This document shows, piece by piece, positions 52,310 to 63,527 of a DNA stretch of 64,000 nucleotides (position 1 is its first letter; each line of letters starts with the position of its first letter). The position numbers and the translations under genes are program-made. The DNA is from Xiheicaenibacterium sp046351325 (GTDB lineage: Bacteria; Myxococcota_A; Polyangia; Polyangiales; Polyangiaceae): positions 97,117-161,116 of the forward strand of contig JAXLYR010000019.1 of the NCBI GenBank assembly GCA_046351325.1, in the 5' to 3' direction. Below the pieces are notes generated by a model. The model was not told the origin of the DNA, did no database searches, and worked only from the letters and a program-made list of their open reading frames with translations.

Positions 52310-53292
52310 CCGGCCGCGCGAAGGGCTCGCACGCGCCCTCGCTGCGGACGCTCGTCCTGCGTGTGCTGCGTCGCGAGATCCAGCTGCCTCGCGGCGCGCA
52401 CGTCCTCGCTGCGTGCTCGGGCGGGCCCGATTCGACCGCGATGCTGCACGTGCTCGCCACCCTCCGCGAGGAGGTCGGCTTCACGCTGACCGCGCACGGG
52501 GTCGATCACCAGCTGCGCCGCGCGGCCGACGGTGAGCTCGACGTTGCGCGCAGCGCGGCGCTGTCCTTCGGCGTTCCGTTCGACGTGACCCGGGTCGTCG
52601 TCGAGCGCGGTTCGAACCTGCAGGCGCGCGCCCGTGAGGCCCGCTACACCGCGCTCCGCGCCGCGATGGCCGCGTGTGGCGCGACCTTCCTCGCGACCGC
52701 GCACACCGCCGACGATCGCGCCGAGACCGTCCTCATGCGCTTGCTTCGCGGCGCCTCGTTCGGTGGTCTCGCGGTGCTGCCGCCACGCTCGGGCGATCTG
52801 CTGCGACCGCTCGTCCGCGCGCGTCGCTCCGACGTGCTCCTTCACCTGCGTCGCAACAACGTCGTCGCGGCGCACGACCCCTCGAACCAGGATCCACGCT
52901 TCCTCCGCGTAGCGGTTCGGTCGCGCGTCATGCCCGTCCTCGAGGAGCTCTCCCCGCGCATCGTGGAGACGCTCGCCCGGCTCGCCGACGAGTCAGGGGA
53001 CGCGACAGCGCGGGGAACCATCGAGCCTCCGCTCGCCGGCTTACCGCGCAAGCAACGCGAGCAGCTCGAGTCCGCGCTCCTCCACGGCGCAAAGGTCGCG
53101 CGGGCGCGCACCACCGACCATGAAGAAGTGTTGGTGGCCTTGGAGGGGGGCACGCCGGTGATTACTCGAGTTTCATCACCCCACACGCGTCGCCGGTCCC
53201 CCGGGTTCATCGACACGAACGCCAGCAAAACCTATGATGTTCGCAATCTCGCACCGAGCGGTGGCACGCGTGGCCCGGCTGGTGCAGGCTAA
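52306..53292 (+). CDS. tilS: tRNA(Ile)-lysidine synthase
   Basis: 328 residues from GTG at 52306, overlapping the previous stop by 4 bp. The N-terminal PP-loop ATPase has LAACSGGPDSTAMLHVLATL, then THGVDHQLRRAADGE-type text (AHGVDHQLRRAADGE) and ATAHTADDRAETVLMRLLRG, all typical of TilS. It converts C34 to lysidine so that tRNA(Ile2) reads AUA. It is shorter than the 430-residue Escherichia coli enzyme, lacking most of the C-terminal domains, as in some bacteria. The last 40 residues look degenerate (SPHTRRRSPGFIDTN). Confidence 0.92.
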   Translation: MTGRAKGSHAPSLRTLVLRVLRREIQLPRGAHVLAACSGGPDSTAMLHVLATLREEVGFTLTAHGVDHQLRRAADGELDVARSAALSFGVPFDVTRVVVERGSNLQARAREARYTALRAAMAACGATFLATAHTADDRAETVLMRLLRGASFGGLAVLPPRSGDLLRPLVRARRSDVLLHLRRNNVVAAHDPSNQDPRFLRVAVRSRVMPVLEELSPRIVETLARLADESGDATARGTIEPPLAGLPRKQREQLESALLHGAKVARARTTDHEEVLVALEGGTPVITRVSSPHTRRRSPGFIDTNASKTYDVRNLAPSGGTRGPAGAG

Positions 53293-53358
53293 TAGCCTCT
53301 CGGTAGTCTCTCGGTCGGTCGCCGGCTCCCCTCTCCGGAGCGCTCACTCGAGGTCGTT

Positions 53359-55305
<1,947 letters not shown>

Positions 55306-55336
55306 CCGGAGTCACGCAGTCGCTGCGTCGCATCGG

Positions 55337-55355
55337 GCCGCCCCAAAAGGGCGGC
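55337..55355 (+). other. Hairpin after ftsH
   Basis: GCCGCCC, loop CAAAA, GGGCGGC: a perfect 7-bp stem 32 bp downstream of the ftsH stop. No run of T follows on the plus strand, so it may be a weak or rho-assisted terminator, or just a stem. Confidence 0.4.
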
Positions 55356-55419
55356 TCGCTCGCGTTTGTGGCCCGTGAAAACAGCGCCGCTTGCTCGCAG
55401 CGTGTATGCTCCCACCGCG

Positions 55420-56934
55420 ATGCGGATGCGGTGGCTTACGGGGATCGCGGTCCTCATGCTCGCGACCGAGGCTCGAGCGGAAGACAAGGCCAAGGCCGAA
55501 GAGCCGCCCGAGAGTTTCGAAGTCGGCGGCTTCGTCTTTCGCCCAATCGTCGAGGTGCGCGTGCGCGGTGAGTATCGGCGCAACCCCCTCTCGGACGGGC
55601 TCTACGTCGACTCACCCATCCTCTCGAAGACGATGCCGGTGGGCACGTCCGACCTCCCGTACGAGGACGAGTTCTACGTCTGGGAGCGCGCGCGTCTCGG
55701 GCTCGAGGTCGAATACGGCCCGGTCACCGCACGCGTCACGATGCAGGACGTCCGCGGCTGGGGCACGCGCACGTACACGGCGTTCGCCACTGCGTCCGGT
55801 TCGACGGGCTCGGGCTTCGGCGGCAGTGGCGCGGGCTCGCTCGGCGCGGTGCATCGGCGCGCGAATGGTGACTTGCCTGTAACCGAGCCGTTCGAGGCCT
55901 ACCTCGACGTCCACACCAACGACCGCAACGTGTTCTTCCGCGTCGGTCGCCAGGAGGTCGAGATCGGCGACGGTCGCCTCATCGGCGCGAGCGACGACCG
56001 CCCGCAGGGGCGTTCGCTCGACGCCGTCCGCCTCTTCGGCAAGGTCGGTGACTTCGATCTGCAGGCCCTGATGGCGCTGCTCGTGATGCCCGGCGAGCCC
56101 ACGTTCACCGAGCCCGATCAGGACCCGAACGAGCCGCGCGCGCTCGCGCCAGGCGCGCAGCTCTACGTGCTCGACGGCGTCTACCACGGCGCGCCATATC
56201 TCTCCGCCGAGCTCACGGGCATCGCGCGCATCGTTCGACAGCCGCTCGTCACGTCGCTCACGCCGAGCGACACCTTCGTCGGCGCCGCGCGTCTCTTCGG
56301 TGATTACCGCGGCGTGCGCTACTCCGTCGTCGGCGCGATCGAGGGCGGTCGCGTCGCGTACGCAGGTCAGACCGACCTCGGAACCCTGTTCGCGGGCGCC
56401 GTCGCTGGCCGCGTCGATTGGGAGACCTCGCTCCCTTGGCACATCACGTTCGGCGCGCAGGGCGCGTACGCGACCGGCACACCCGTCGACGGAGATCTGG
56501 TCGCGAGCGTCGGCACCTTCGATCCGATCTTGCCCGACACGACGAAGCACTTCGGCCAGGGTGGCTTCTACGCGTGGTCGAACCTGATCGAGGGCGGCGC
56601 CGATATCGCGGTCCGTCCCGTCGATGAGTTTCGCGCGCTCGCGGGTTACAGATTTGTAGGTCTCGCCGACCCGAAGGGACCCTGGCGCAGCGCCTCGCTC
56701 GTCCCGGTCGGTCAGTCGTCGACCAACGAGTCGAACATCCTCGGGCACGTGGTCGTCGTCGACCTCGAGGCTCAGCCGTGGAAGCCGCTGCGCATCGCGG
56801 CCCACTACGGCCTCATGATCCTCGACGACGCCGCGAAGCAGATCTTCGTCGACGCGCGACCCGGCCTCGACGCCTCGCGCGCACCCGACTTCGCCGAGTA
56901 CCTCGCGGCCGACCTGCGGCTCGATCTGCCATAA
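55420..56934 (+). CDS. Outer-membrane porin-like protein (alginate-export family type)
   Basis: 504 residues from ATG at 55420. The signal peptide MRMRWLTGIAVLMLATEARA is followed by alternating amphipathic strands with FFRVGRQEVEIGDGRLIGAS, a signature of alginate-export and related beta-barrels, and the ending YLAADLRLDLP. A loop of Gly/Ser residues (GSTGSGFGGSGAGSLG) is inserted early. It probably forms an outer-membrane pore or exports a polymer or small molecule; the ligand is unknown. An upstream in-frame start at 55366 would add 18 unlikely residues. No transporter partner is next to it. Confidence 0.75.
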   Translation: MRMRWLTGIAVLMLATEARAEDKAKAEEPPESFEVGGFVFRPIVEVRVRGEYRRNPLSDGLYVDSPILSKTMPVGTSDLPYEDEFYVWERARLGLEVEYGPVTARVTMQDVRGWGTRTYTAFATASGSTGSGFGGSGAGSLGAVHRRANGDLPVTEPFEAYLDVHTNDRNVFFRVGRQEVEIGDGRLIGASDDRPQGRSLDAVRLFGKVGDFDLQALMALLVMPGEPTFTEPDQDPNEPRALAPGAQLYVLDGVYHGAPYLSAELTGIARIVRQPLVTSLTPSDTFVGAARLFGDYRGVRYSVVGAIEGGRVAYAGQTDLGTLFAGAVAGRVDWETSLPWHITFGAQGAYATGTPVDGDLVASVGTFDPILPDTTKHFGQGGFYAWSNLIEGGADIAVRPVDEFRALAGYRFVGLADPKGPWRSASLVPVGQSSTNESNILGHVVVVDLEAQPWKPLRIAAHYGLMILDDAAKQIFVDARPGLDASRAPDFAEYLAADLRLDLP

Positions 56935-57052
56935 TTCACACGAGCCAACCTTTTTCGCTTTCGCGAAAAAGACATGGCCCGCAGAGCGAACGGGGCCCCA
57001 ACCCCGTTCGGGCTTCACACGAGCCAACCTTTTTCGCCGGTCGGCGAAAGAG
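56935..57052. repeat. Paired hairpin repeats flanking a GGGGCCCC palindrome
   Basis: The sequence TTCACACGAGCCAACC occurs twice (from about 56936 and 57013), each followed by a hairpin: TTTTTCGC-TTTC-GCGAAAAA, and TTTCGCC-GGTC-GGCGAAA. Between them at 56987-57010 lies CGAACGGGGCCCCAACCCCG, then TTCG, the dispersed palindrome. The block fills the space between the convergent porin-like and crotonase genes. Confidence 0.7.
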
Positions 57053-57054
57053 AC

Positions 57055-57810
57055 CTAGCTGCCGCTGCGCCCAGCGCCGCCTGCGAACCGTGCGGCGCCC
57101 TCGATGCTGCCGGCAGCGAGCGACTCGAGCCCGTGGCGGAGCTCGTTCTTCATCGCCGCTTCGAACTCGAGATCGAAGCTCTCGAAGGCGCTCGCTCGAT
57201 CATTGAGCATGCATGTTTGAGGTAGTGCACCGATCTCGCGCGCGAGCCGCTGCGCGCAAGCGATCGCGGTTCCGTCGGGCACCACGCGGTTGACGAGTCC
57301 CATCGCCAGAGCCTCTGTGGAGTCCACGGCGCGCCCCGTCAAAATCAGGTCGAGTGCTCGCCCGAGGCCGACTACACGAGGCAAGCGCACGGTCCCACCG
57401 TCGATGAGCGGCACGCCCCATCGTCGACAGAACACACCGAGCTGCGCGCTCGCGGCCGCGACCCGCAGATCGCAGAAGAGCGCGAGCTCGAGCCCACCCG
57501 CGACGGCGAAGCCCTCGATCGCTGCGATCGCTGGCTTCTTCAACACCATGCGCGTCGGCCCGAGCGGCGCGTCGCCTTCGGGGTCGACGCGGTTCGGCTC
57601 GCCGCGCGCGATCGCTTTGAGGTCCGCGCCCGCGCAGAACGTCGAGCCCTCGCCTGCGAGGACGGCGACCCGCAGCGTCTCGTCGCTCTCGAAGTCTCGA
57701 AACGCCTGCGCGAGCTCGTCGGCTGTCGCGCGATCGATCGCGTTCCGCGCCTCGGGTCGCGTGATGAGGATGGTGACGACCGCGTCGTCACGCTCGACTC
57801 GAACGTTCAC
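57055..57810 (-). CDS. Enoyl-CoA hydratase/isomerase-family protein (crotonase)
   Basis: 251 residues. Crotonase fold: ITRPEARNAIDRATADELAQ, oxyanion-hole region STFCAGADLKAIARGE and AIEGFAVAGGLELALFCDLR with the first catalytic Glu. The second Glu position reads RRWGVPLIDGGTVRLPRVVG, with Asp-Gly instead, a known subgroup of crotonases not doing simple hydration. It could be an isomerase, hydrolase or a lyase of another acyl-CoA. The ATG at 57810 overlaps the stop of the lipoprotein gene by 4 bp. Confidence 0.87.
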   Translation of the reverse strand: MNVRVERDDAVVTILITRPEARNAIDRATADELAQAFRDFESDETLRVAVLAGEGSTFCAGADLKAIARGEPNRVDPEGDAPLGPTRMVLKKPAIAAIEGFAVAGGLELALFCDLRVAAASAQLGVFCRRWGVPLIDGGTVRLPRVVGLGRALDLILTGRAVDSTEALAMGLVNRVVPDGTAIACAQRLAREIGALPQTCMLNDRASAFESFDLEFEAAMKNELRHGLESLAAGSIEGAARFAGGAGRSGS

Positions 57811-58631
57811 GGATCGAAGTCGTTCTTGGGCTTGCCGGTCTTGCCTTTGCCGCCGCCGCCCGCTTGCTTGCCGCCGCCCGCCTGCTTGCCGCCGCCGCCC
57901 TTCGGCTGCGAGCGCCCCTTCGACGAGCCAGCCTCCATCGCGAGGAGCTCTGCTGCGGCGCCAGCGTCGACCGCGCTCGCGAGCAGCACCGCGAACCGCA
58001 GCGCGCCGCCTGCCTCGTAGCCCGCGCGCAGCTTCGCCTGCTCGAGGATCTGCTTCGCCGCGTCGAGCTCGACCTCGACCTGGCTGCGCTTGCCACCGTC
58101 CGAGAACGTCTTGCCGAGATCGTCCTTGAGCCCTTGCAGCGTTTGCTCGAGCTCCGTCGCCTCGCGCGCGATGCCCTGGAGTTCGTCGGACTTCGAGACG
58201 CCCTCGCGGATCACCTCTTCGACCAGCTTCACGAACTCGGCGGCGTTCTTGTTCTCCTCCATGCCCTTCTTGACGATGAGCTTGGGCGTGGGCGCGACCA
58301 CGACGAAGAACTGGCCACCGTCCTTCTTGAGCTCGCTCGACTTGTTCTTCGCCGCGTCGATCGCCTCGTCGAGCTTGGCTTCGCCCGACAGGCCGACGGC
58401 CTTCGCGAGCTTCTGCCGGAGCGGGCTCTCACCTTTGGCGTCGTCGGCGCGCATCTTCACGTCGGTGACCGAGTTGAAGAACGCGTCGTAGCGCTCGTCC
58501 CCGCTCGTGTAGGCCTCGCCCCGCATGAGGCGCGACGGCGAGCCCGCCGCGCAACCCGAGATCGTCATCGAGCCCGCCGCGAGCGCGAAGCCGAGCGCGA
58601 GCATCGAGCAGAATCTACTCAGAGTCCGCAT
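57807..58631 (-). CDS. Hypothetical lipoprotein with Gly/Lys-rich C-terminus
   Basis: 274 residues from ATG at 58631. Signal peptide ending ISGC (TISGCAAGSPSR), then a long helical protein (SKSDELQGIAREATELEQTL coiled coil) and a C-terminal low-complexity block of Gly, Lys and Pro (GGGGKQAGGGKQAGGGGKGK). A partial GKQAGGG duplication is visible. No function recognised. Its start lies 13 bp inside the 3' end of the GYF-domain gene, so they are co-transcribed. The coiled-coil content suggests an envelope structural role. Confidence 0.72.
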   Translation of the reverse strand: MRTLSRFCSMLALGFALAAGSMTISGCAAGSPSRLMRGEAYTSGDERYDAFFNSVTDVKMRADDAKGESPLRQKLAKAVGLSGEAKLDEAIDAAKNKSSELKKDGGQFFVVVAPTPKLIVKKGMEENKNAAEFVKLVEEVIREGVSKSDELQGIAREATELEQTLQGLKDDLGKTFSDGGKRSQVEVELDAAKQILEQAKLRAGYEAGGALRFAVLLASAVDAGAAAELLAMEAGSSKGRSQPKGGGGKQAGGGKQAGGGGKGKTGKPKNDFDP

Positions 58632-61225
58632 TGCAAGACCGCTCCCCACATCTCGAAGCCGTCGTCCTCACCCGCTTGGAGGAACGCGACCGTCGTGTAG
58701 TTGCCGACCACGCCGAGCACCGCCTGCCCGAAGCTGCCGCCTGGCGGCGAGAGCGCGATCGGATCACCGATCGGGGCGAACGTCATGTCGAACGCCTGCG
58801 CACGAATCGCGCGCTTGCCCGAGGGCCCCTGCGTCCACATGAGCAGCCACCGACCATCCGGGAGCCCCACGATGTCGGGCGCGATCGATTCGCCGTCGGG
58901 CGGCATCGGGACCAGCGCGGCGCTCTCGGGGACACTCCCTAGTCTGGATCGGCCGACCCGGATTTCCCAGGGCGTCTCCTCCTTTTCGTCCACGCGATCG
59001 GCGAACGCGACAGCGACCTCGATGCCGTTCGTCGCCGCGCGCGGCTTGCCGCTGCGTCCGCCCGAGCCGGCGATCTTCACGAGCGCACCCTTCGGCGCGA
59101 GATCGACCCCGAAGTAGCCGCCGTAGACCGCGTCTCCACGACGGAAGGTCACGAGGAAATCCTCGCCGACGCGCTGGACTTGCTCGGCCGCGACGGGGTC
59201 GTCACCCTCGAGCGCCCAGAGCTGCTTCACCTCGCCGTCGAGCGAGGTCGCCGCGCCGATCGAACCCTTCTCGAGCACGAGGTACGTCTTGTTCGTCGCG
59301 CCCGTGGAGCTCGACACGACCGGCGTGAAGGTTCGATCGCCGCGCGCCGTGATCTCGAACGCCGCGTTGTCGTCCACCGACACGACGTGCGCGACGGTGC
59401 CGTCGACCTTGCTGCGGAAGACCTCTTCGAACTTGCCGGAGCGCGCGTCGACCTTGAGCCCGACGCCCTCGTGTTCGCCGGCTGCGTAGCCCACGAGCAT
59501 CGAGCCCGCGGCGGCGCGCAGATCGAACGGCACGGCCTTCGACGCGCTCGGCGCCCAGCGCACGGCTTGTCGCGTGACCCAACACGGCAGCGGCGCCGCA
59601 GCCTTCGGCTCCTCGCTCGCGACGGGCGCAGCCGCCGAGCTGGTCGCTTCGATCGGTGGCGTGAAGGCCTGGTCGAGACCGTCGCGCGCGATCGGGATGC
59701 GGTTCGCGCTCTTGTAACCCGACACGCGCCCCACGAAGAAGAACGCGACGAGCCCGAGCATCCACACCGAGCTCACCGCGAGCACGGTGGACATCGGGAC
59801 CTCGAGCGCGCCCTTCACGCGCTCGCGCGAGCGACGCGGCGGCGTCGATGGTTTTCGCGACGAAGGCTCGTCCGTAGCGCTGCGCGCGGGGATGCTCTTC
59901 GTCACGCCGCCGAGCTTCGAGCCCGACTCCTCGGTCTTCGGTGGAGCCTGCGACTCGGGCGGCGCCGGATCTTTCGACGCGGCCTTCGAGTGATCTTCGA
60001 GCGCCATCTCGAGCGTGCGCGCCTGCCGAGGCTTCGACGTCGGCACATCGTCGGGATCGTTCTCGCTCGCCTTGAAGGCCGCTGCGGCGCGCTGCAGAGC
60101 CTCGCTGTTCGGCGCGGGCATGATCTCGGTGCCCTCCGAGGTGACCGAGCGCGGGGCAGGGGAGCTCGAGGTCGAGGCGCCCGGCGACGGTACTGACAGC
60201 GCTGTAGGCTCGTTCGCGAGCGAGCTCGCGGCTGTGCTCGAGGTCTGCGGCTGCGTGTGCGGCGGCCGAGGCGGGCTCGGGTGGTTCGGTCGCGCGACGG
60301 ACCCGGGCGCGGCGTTCGCGCTCGCTGAGGACGCAGCGGCGTGCGCGTCGTTGTCCATGCGCGCCGTCGTGCGCTGCCGGTTGGGCGGCGGCGGCGGCTT
60401 CGAGCGCCCTGCTGCGCTGGTCGCAGGGGTTCCGCTGCTCGCCATCGTCGTGGCAGCAGGCTTCACCGGAGCGGGCGAGGCCCCGCTCGAAGCGGTCGAC
60501 ATCTCGAGCGTGCGGTTGCGACGGGGCGGAGGAGGAGGCTCGCTGCGGCCCTTCTTCGGTGGCGATGGCGGGGTCGGCGCGGCCTTCGGCGCGACGAGAT
60601 CGGCGGGCACCGTCGGTTGTCGAAGCACCGGCTTGCCTTGTCGCTGGCCGGTGCCCATCAGCGTCTTGGTCTTCGGGATGTTCTCCTCGGACTTCGACAA
60701 GACACCCGGCGGAGGTGTCGGAGTCGCGGACTTGATCGCGGGGATCTTCACCTCGCGCGGCAGCTTCGGCGCGCGCGGAATGACGTCGGTTTGATCGTCC
60801 TCCCACTCGGCCTCGGTCGCAGCGGCGACGAGCGCGGGCAGGTCGCGCTGCGAAGCGCGCGGATCGTCCGCGCCGTCGTTCTTGGCGCTATCGGGCATGA
60901 TGTCGGCCGTCTCGAGCGCGAGGGGCTCGATCCCTGTGAGGGTCCGCAGCATCGGCCGAGGCTTCGCACGACCGCCGCGTGGCTCGGGCAAAGGCGGCGG
61001 CGCCGAGCGCAAACCGCCCGGAGGCACCGACCGACGAGCCGAGGCGATCGCGGCCGACGAGAGCTCGGGGATGGTGAACGCGGGCTGCCACTCGGACATG
61101 CCCTCGCGCCACACGGGGGTCGAGGCGGCGACCTTGCCCGTCGTCAGCGAGGCTCTTAACTCGTCGGTGTCGACCACACGCTCGACGCCCTGGTCGTCCG
61201 TGAAGCGCCACTCGGTCCGACTCAA
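58619..61225 (-). CDS. GYF-domain membrane protein with extracytoplasmic beta domain
   Basis: 868 residues. The N-terminal 55 residues form a GYF_2 (DUF4339)-like domain (WRFTDDQGVERVVDTDEL; GMSEWQPAFTIPEL). A Pro/Ser/Ala linker of about 400 residues is likely disordered; then one TM helix (STVLAVSSVWMLGLVAFFFV) and a C-terminal domain of about 330 residues (SVDDNAAFEITARGDRTFTP; WEIRVGRSRLGSVPE) with a repeating Gly-Arg/Asp-Ser beta pattern, perhaps a propeller. GYF domains bind Pro-rich peptides, so it may link cytoplasmic signalling to the envelope. The stop overlaps the downstream lipoprotein gene. Confidence 0.75.
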   Translation of the reverse strand: MSRTEWRFTDDQGVERVVDTDELRASLTTGKVAASTPVWREGMSEWQPAFTIPELSSAAIASARRSVPPGGLRSAPPPLPEPRGGRAKPRPMLRTLTGIEPLALETADIMPDSAKNDGADDPRASQRDLPALVAAATEAEWEDDQTDVIPRAPKLPREVKIPAIKSATPTPPPGVLSKSEENIPKTKTLMGTGQRQGKPVLRQPTVPADLVAPKAAPTPPSPPKKGRSEPPPPPRRNRTLEMSTASSGASPAPVKPAATTMASSGTPATSAAGRSKPPPPPNRQRTTARMDNDAHAAASSASANAAPGSVARPNHPSPPRPPHTQPQTSSTAASSLANEPTALSVPSPGASTSSSPAPRSVTSEGTEIMPAPNSEALQRAAAAFKASENDPDDVPTSKPRQARTLEMALEDHSKAASKDPAPPESQAPPKTEESGSKLGGVTKSIPARSATDEPSSRKPSTPPRRSRERVKGALEVPMSTVLAVSSVWMLGLVAFFFVGRVSGYKSANRIPIARDGLDQAFTPPIEATSSAAAPVASEEPKAAAPLPCWVTRQAVRWAPSASKAVPFDLRAAAGSMLVGYAAGEHEGVGLKVDARSGKFEEVFRSKVDGTVAHVVSVDDNAAFEITARGDRTFTPVVSSSTGATNKTYLVLEKGSIGAATSLDGEVKQLWALEGDDPVAAEQVQRVGEDFLVTFRRGDAVYGGYFGVDLAPKGALVKIAGSGGRSGKPRAATNGIEVAVAFADRVDEKEETPWEIRVGRSRLGSVPESAALVPMPPDGESIAPDIVGLPDGRWLLMWTQGPSGKRAIRAQAFDMTFAPIGDPIALSPPGGSFGQAVLGVVGNYTTVAFLQAGEDDGFEMWGAVLQCGL

Positions 61226-61397
61226 CGTGTCTTCTCCTGCGCGCCGCTGAGAGGCGAACCGCGCTTAGCGAGCAGTATACGAGATCGACGCGATCCTCGG
61301 GTGTTCCCAATGCGGACCCAGTCTTTTCACGCCGCGCGCGGCTCGGGCCGAGAGAAAAAAGCGAGCAACTTTGGTCGCCGGTCCACGACAGAGGGGC

Positions 61398-62252
61398 ATG
61401 GCGTCGAACCTGGTCGCATTGGAACCCGCGGTCTCGCGGGCGGCTCGCGTGCGCGTCGCGCTCTCGTGGCTGCTCGGGCTGCTGGCGGACATCGTGGGTC
61501 CGCGGACGTGCGTCGCGTGCGCCGGGCCGTGCCCGCGCGCGCCCGCGCCTTTCACATGGCCTGCGTTCGCCACGCGGTGGTGGGCTCGGCTCGCGTGGGC
61601 GCGGCGGCTCGCAGGCCTCTCGACGATCGCCCCGAGCGGCGGGGTTCCAGGTGCGCTGTGCGCTGAGTGCGCCGGCACCCTCGGTGATGCGCCAGCGGGC
61701 CCGCACCACGCGGCGTTCCTCTTCGACGGCGGCCTCAAAAAGGCCGTCGTTCGCCTCAAATACGAGGGGCGGTTCGACCTCGGGCCGGGGCTCGGTGGGC
61801 TGCTCGCCGCGAGCCCTGCCGCGGCGCGCGCGCTCGCAGGCGCCGATCGCGTGGTCGCGGTGCCGCTCCACGCGCGGCGGCTCGTCGAGCGCGGCTTCAA
61901 CCAGGCGCAGCTCTTGGCCGAAGAGGTCGCGCGCCGCGGCGGCGTCGCGCTCGACAGAGGCGCGCTCGTGCGGGTGCGGGGCGGGGAGCGACAGGCTGCC
62001 CTCGACAAGCGCGCGCGGTCCGTGAACGCGATCGGCGCCTATCTCGGCGATCCGCGACGTGTGCGGGGGCATCACTTCGTGGTGATCGACGACGTCGTGA
62101 CCACCGGCGCGACGCTCGACGCCTGTGTTCAGGCGTTGCTCGTAGCGGGCGCGTCGTCTGCGGTCGGCCTCGCGCTGGCGCGCGCGCCCGATCGTTTGAG
62201 CTCAAAACAATCGCAGGGCGCGGTCACGCACGCAGCCGCAGCCGAGCGATGA
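61398..62252 (+). CDS. ComF-type phosphoribosyltransferase-family protein
   Basis: 284 residues from ATG at 61398 with GAGGGG upstream. An N-terminal region with Cys pairs (TCVACAGPC, LCAECAGTL) may bind zinc, followed by the PRTase core: GLKKAVVRLKYEGRFDLGPG, VVAVPLHARRLVERGFNQAQ and the PRPP motif VVIDDVVTTGATLDACVQAL. ComF homologues take part in DNA uptake or nucleotide handling; the N-terminal zinc finger is usual. It converges with the EEP-family gene, overlapping it by 29 bp. Confidence 0.9.
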   Translation: MASNLVALEPAVSRAARVRVALSWLLGLLADIVGPRTCVACAGPCPRAPAPFTWPAFATRWWARLAWARRLAGLSTIAPSGGVPGALCAECAGTLGDAPAGPHHAAFLFDGGLKKAVVRLKYEGRFDLGPGLGGLLAASPAAARALAGADRVVAVPLHARRLVERGFNQAQLLAEEVARRGGVALDRGALVRVRGGERQAALDKRARSVNAIGAYLGDPRRVRGHHFVVIDDVVTTGATLDACVQALLVAGASSAVGLALARAPDRLSSKQSQGAVTHAAAAER

Positions 62253-63168
62253 GCGGCACGTGATCGCTCAACCCGTCGAAGTCGCCCGGGCTGCCGAAGG
62301 CGTGCGTCCCATCCATGTCGAGCCAGTCGATCGAGCGCGACGCGTAGAGGTGGTCGATGTGCATGCGCAGCGACATGAAGCCGGCCGTCGGGAACGCGCG
62401 GGCCCGCGCGGGGTGCGTGTCGCGAACAGCTTGGTAAGCGTCGACCAGGTCGTTCTCGGTGCGCAGGAACTCGTCGACCGGCGAGCCAGGCAGCGAGTTG
62501 AAGTCGCCCGCCACGATGTAGTGGTCGCTCTTGCGGGTGCGGTGGATGAAGCGCGCGAGCTCGTGCGCTTCGCGGAGCTGGTTCGGACCGAAGCCCATGC
62601 GGTGCGGCTCGGTCCAGAACCGCTTCTCGAGGAAGCTCGGCAGGCTGAGGTGCGTGTTGAAGACATCGAGCCGATCGCCAGAGCGGCTCTCGAACGCGAC
62701 GTGCCCGCAGATGCGGGTCTGCTTGAGCCCGACGAGCCGCGACCGGTGCGTGATGTCGTGCGGCGCGTGGGCGTTGTGCTCGAGAACCGAGAGATCGCTG
62801 CGGGCCAAGACGGCGAGGCCCGTCGTGTAGATGCTCGTGCTCGAGGTCAGGCGATAGTCGTGCGCGCTGAAGTAATAGGCGTCGAAGCGCGCGCCCTTGC
62901 CGTAGGCCTCGAGGGCGTGGTCGAGCGACCGGGTGAGGGCGTCGAGCTGCGTGGCGTTCTCCTCGACCGCGTGCGTGCGTCGCGCGCGGAGCGATCGCGT
63001 CTCGACCTCCTGCAGGCAGACGACGTCGGGCAGCGGGTCCATCGCCGCGATCGTTCGCGCGATCCGCGCGATGCCACGACGCGTGGAGAACACGCCGCGC
63101 ACGGGGTGCCCGAAGTACCGAACGTTGTACGTCATGACCCGCAGCTGGCCCACGCAGCCAACATGCAT
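62224..63168 (-). CDS. Endonuclease/exonuclease/phosphatase-family hydrolase
   Basis: 314 residues from ATG at 63168. The EEP fold is shown by RVMTYNVRYFGHPVRGVFST, PDVVCLQEVETRS, LDVFNTHLSLPSF, IVAGDFNSLPGSPVDEFL and the end LSDHVPLIARLRL, with the His, Glu, Asp and Asn of the catalytic site. No signal peptide. It could be a DNase, an inositol phosphatase or a sphingomyelinase-type enzyme; sequence alone does not say. The gene ends inside the convergent ComF-type gene. Confidence 0.85.
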   Translation of the reverse strand: MHVGCVGQLRVMTYNVRYFGHPVRGVFSTRRGIARIARTIAAMDPLPDVVCLQEVETRSLRARRTHAVEENATQLDALTRSLDHALEAYGKGARFDAYYFSAHDYRLTSSTSIYTTGLAVLARSDLSVLEHNAHAPHDITHRSRLVGLKQTRICGHVAFESRSGDRLDVFNTHLSLPSFLEKRFWTEPHRMGFGPNQLREAHELARFIHRTRKSDHYIVAGDFNSLPGSPVDEFLRTENDLVDAYQAVRDTHPARARAFPTAGFMSLRMHIDHLYASRSIDWLDMDGTHAFGSPGDFDGLSDHVPLIARLRLRA

Positions 63169-63207
63169 CGTTGGGTCGCCGCGGCAAGCGTTGATAAGCT
63201 CCGCGGA

Positions 63208-63477
63208 ATGTCGTCTACCGCCATCGTCTCGAAGGACACGTTGCAGGCGCTGCTCGAGGCTCACGCGTCGATGGCGGCTTGGTACTACGAGCTCTCTCGC
63301 ACGATGCGCGAAGGGGGCCCGATCCGAACTCCAGACGAGGCCGCGCGCCTCGCGTTCCTCGCGCGGCTCGCCGCAGATTTTCCCGAGCTCGCGTCGATGG
63401 CCCGCGCCATCGAGCACCCGCGCATGTACATTCCGCCGCCGCCTGCCGTCGCGCCGGGCACCGGTGCCACGACCTAG
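63208..63477 (+). CDS. Small hypothetical protein
   Basis: 89 residues from ATG at 63208. Mainly helical (SKDTLQALLEAHASMAAWYY; TPDEAARLAFLARLAADFPE) with a Pro/Ala/Thr tail (PPPPAVAPGTGATT). No function recognised. Its start lies 39 bp from the divergent EEP-family gene start, and it ends about 50 bp before kbl. Codon use is like its neighbours. Confidence 0.5.
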   Translation: MSSTAIVSKDTLQALLEAHASMAAWYYELSRTMREGGPIRTPDEAARLAFLARLAADFPELASMARAIEHPRMYIPPPPAVAPGTGATT

Positions 63478-63527
63478 TGCCGTAACGGCGCGCGGCTCGG
63501 ATTCGTCGCTCGACCTACGAGGGAGCC

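Noticed and set aside
62260..63477. 405-codon plus-strand frame
   Set aside because: Most of it is antisense to the EEP-family gene; only the last 89 codons from 63208 are kept as a separate small gene.
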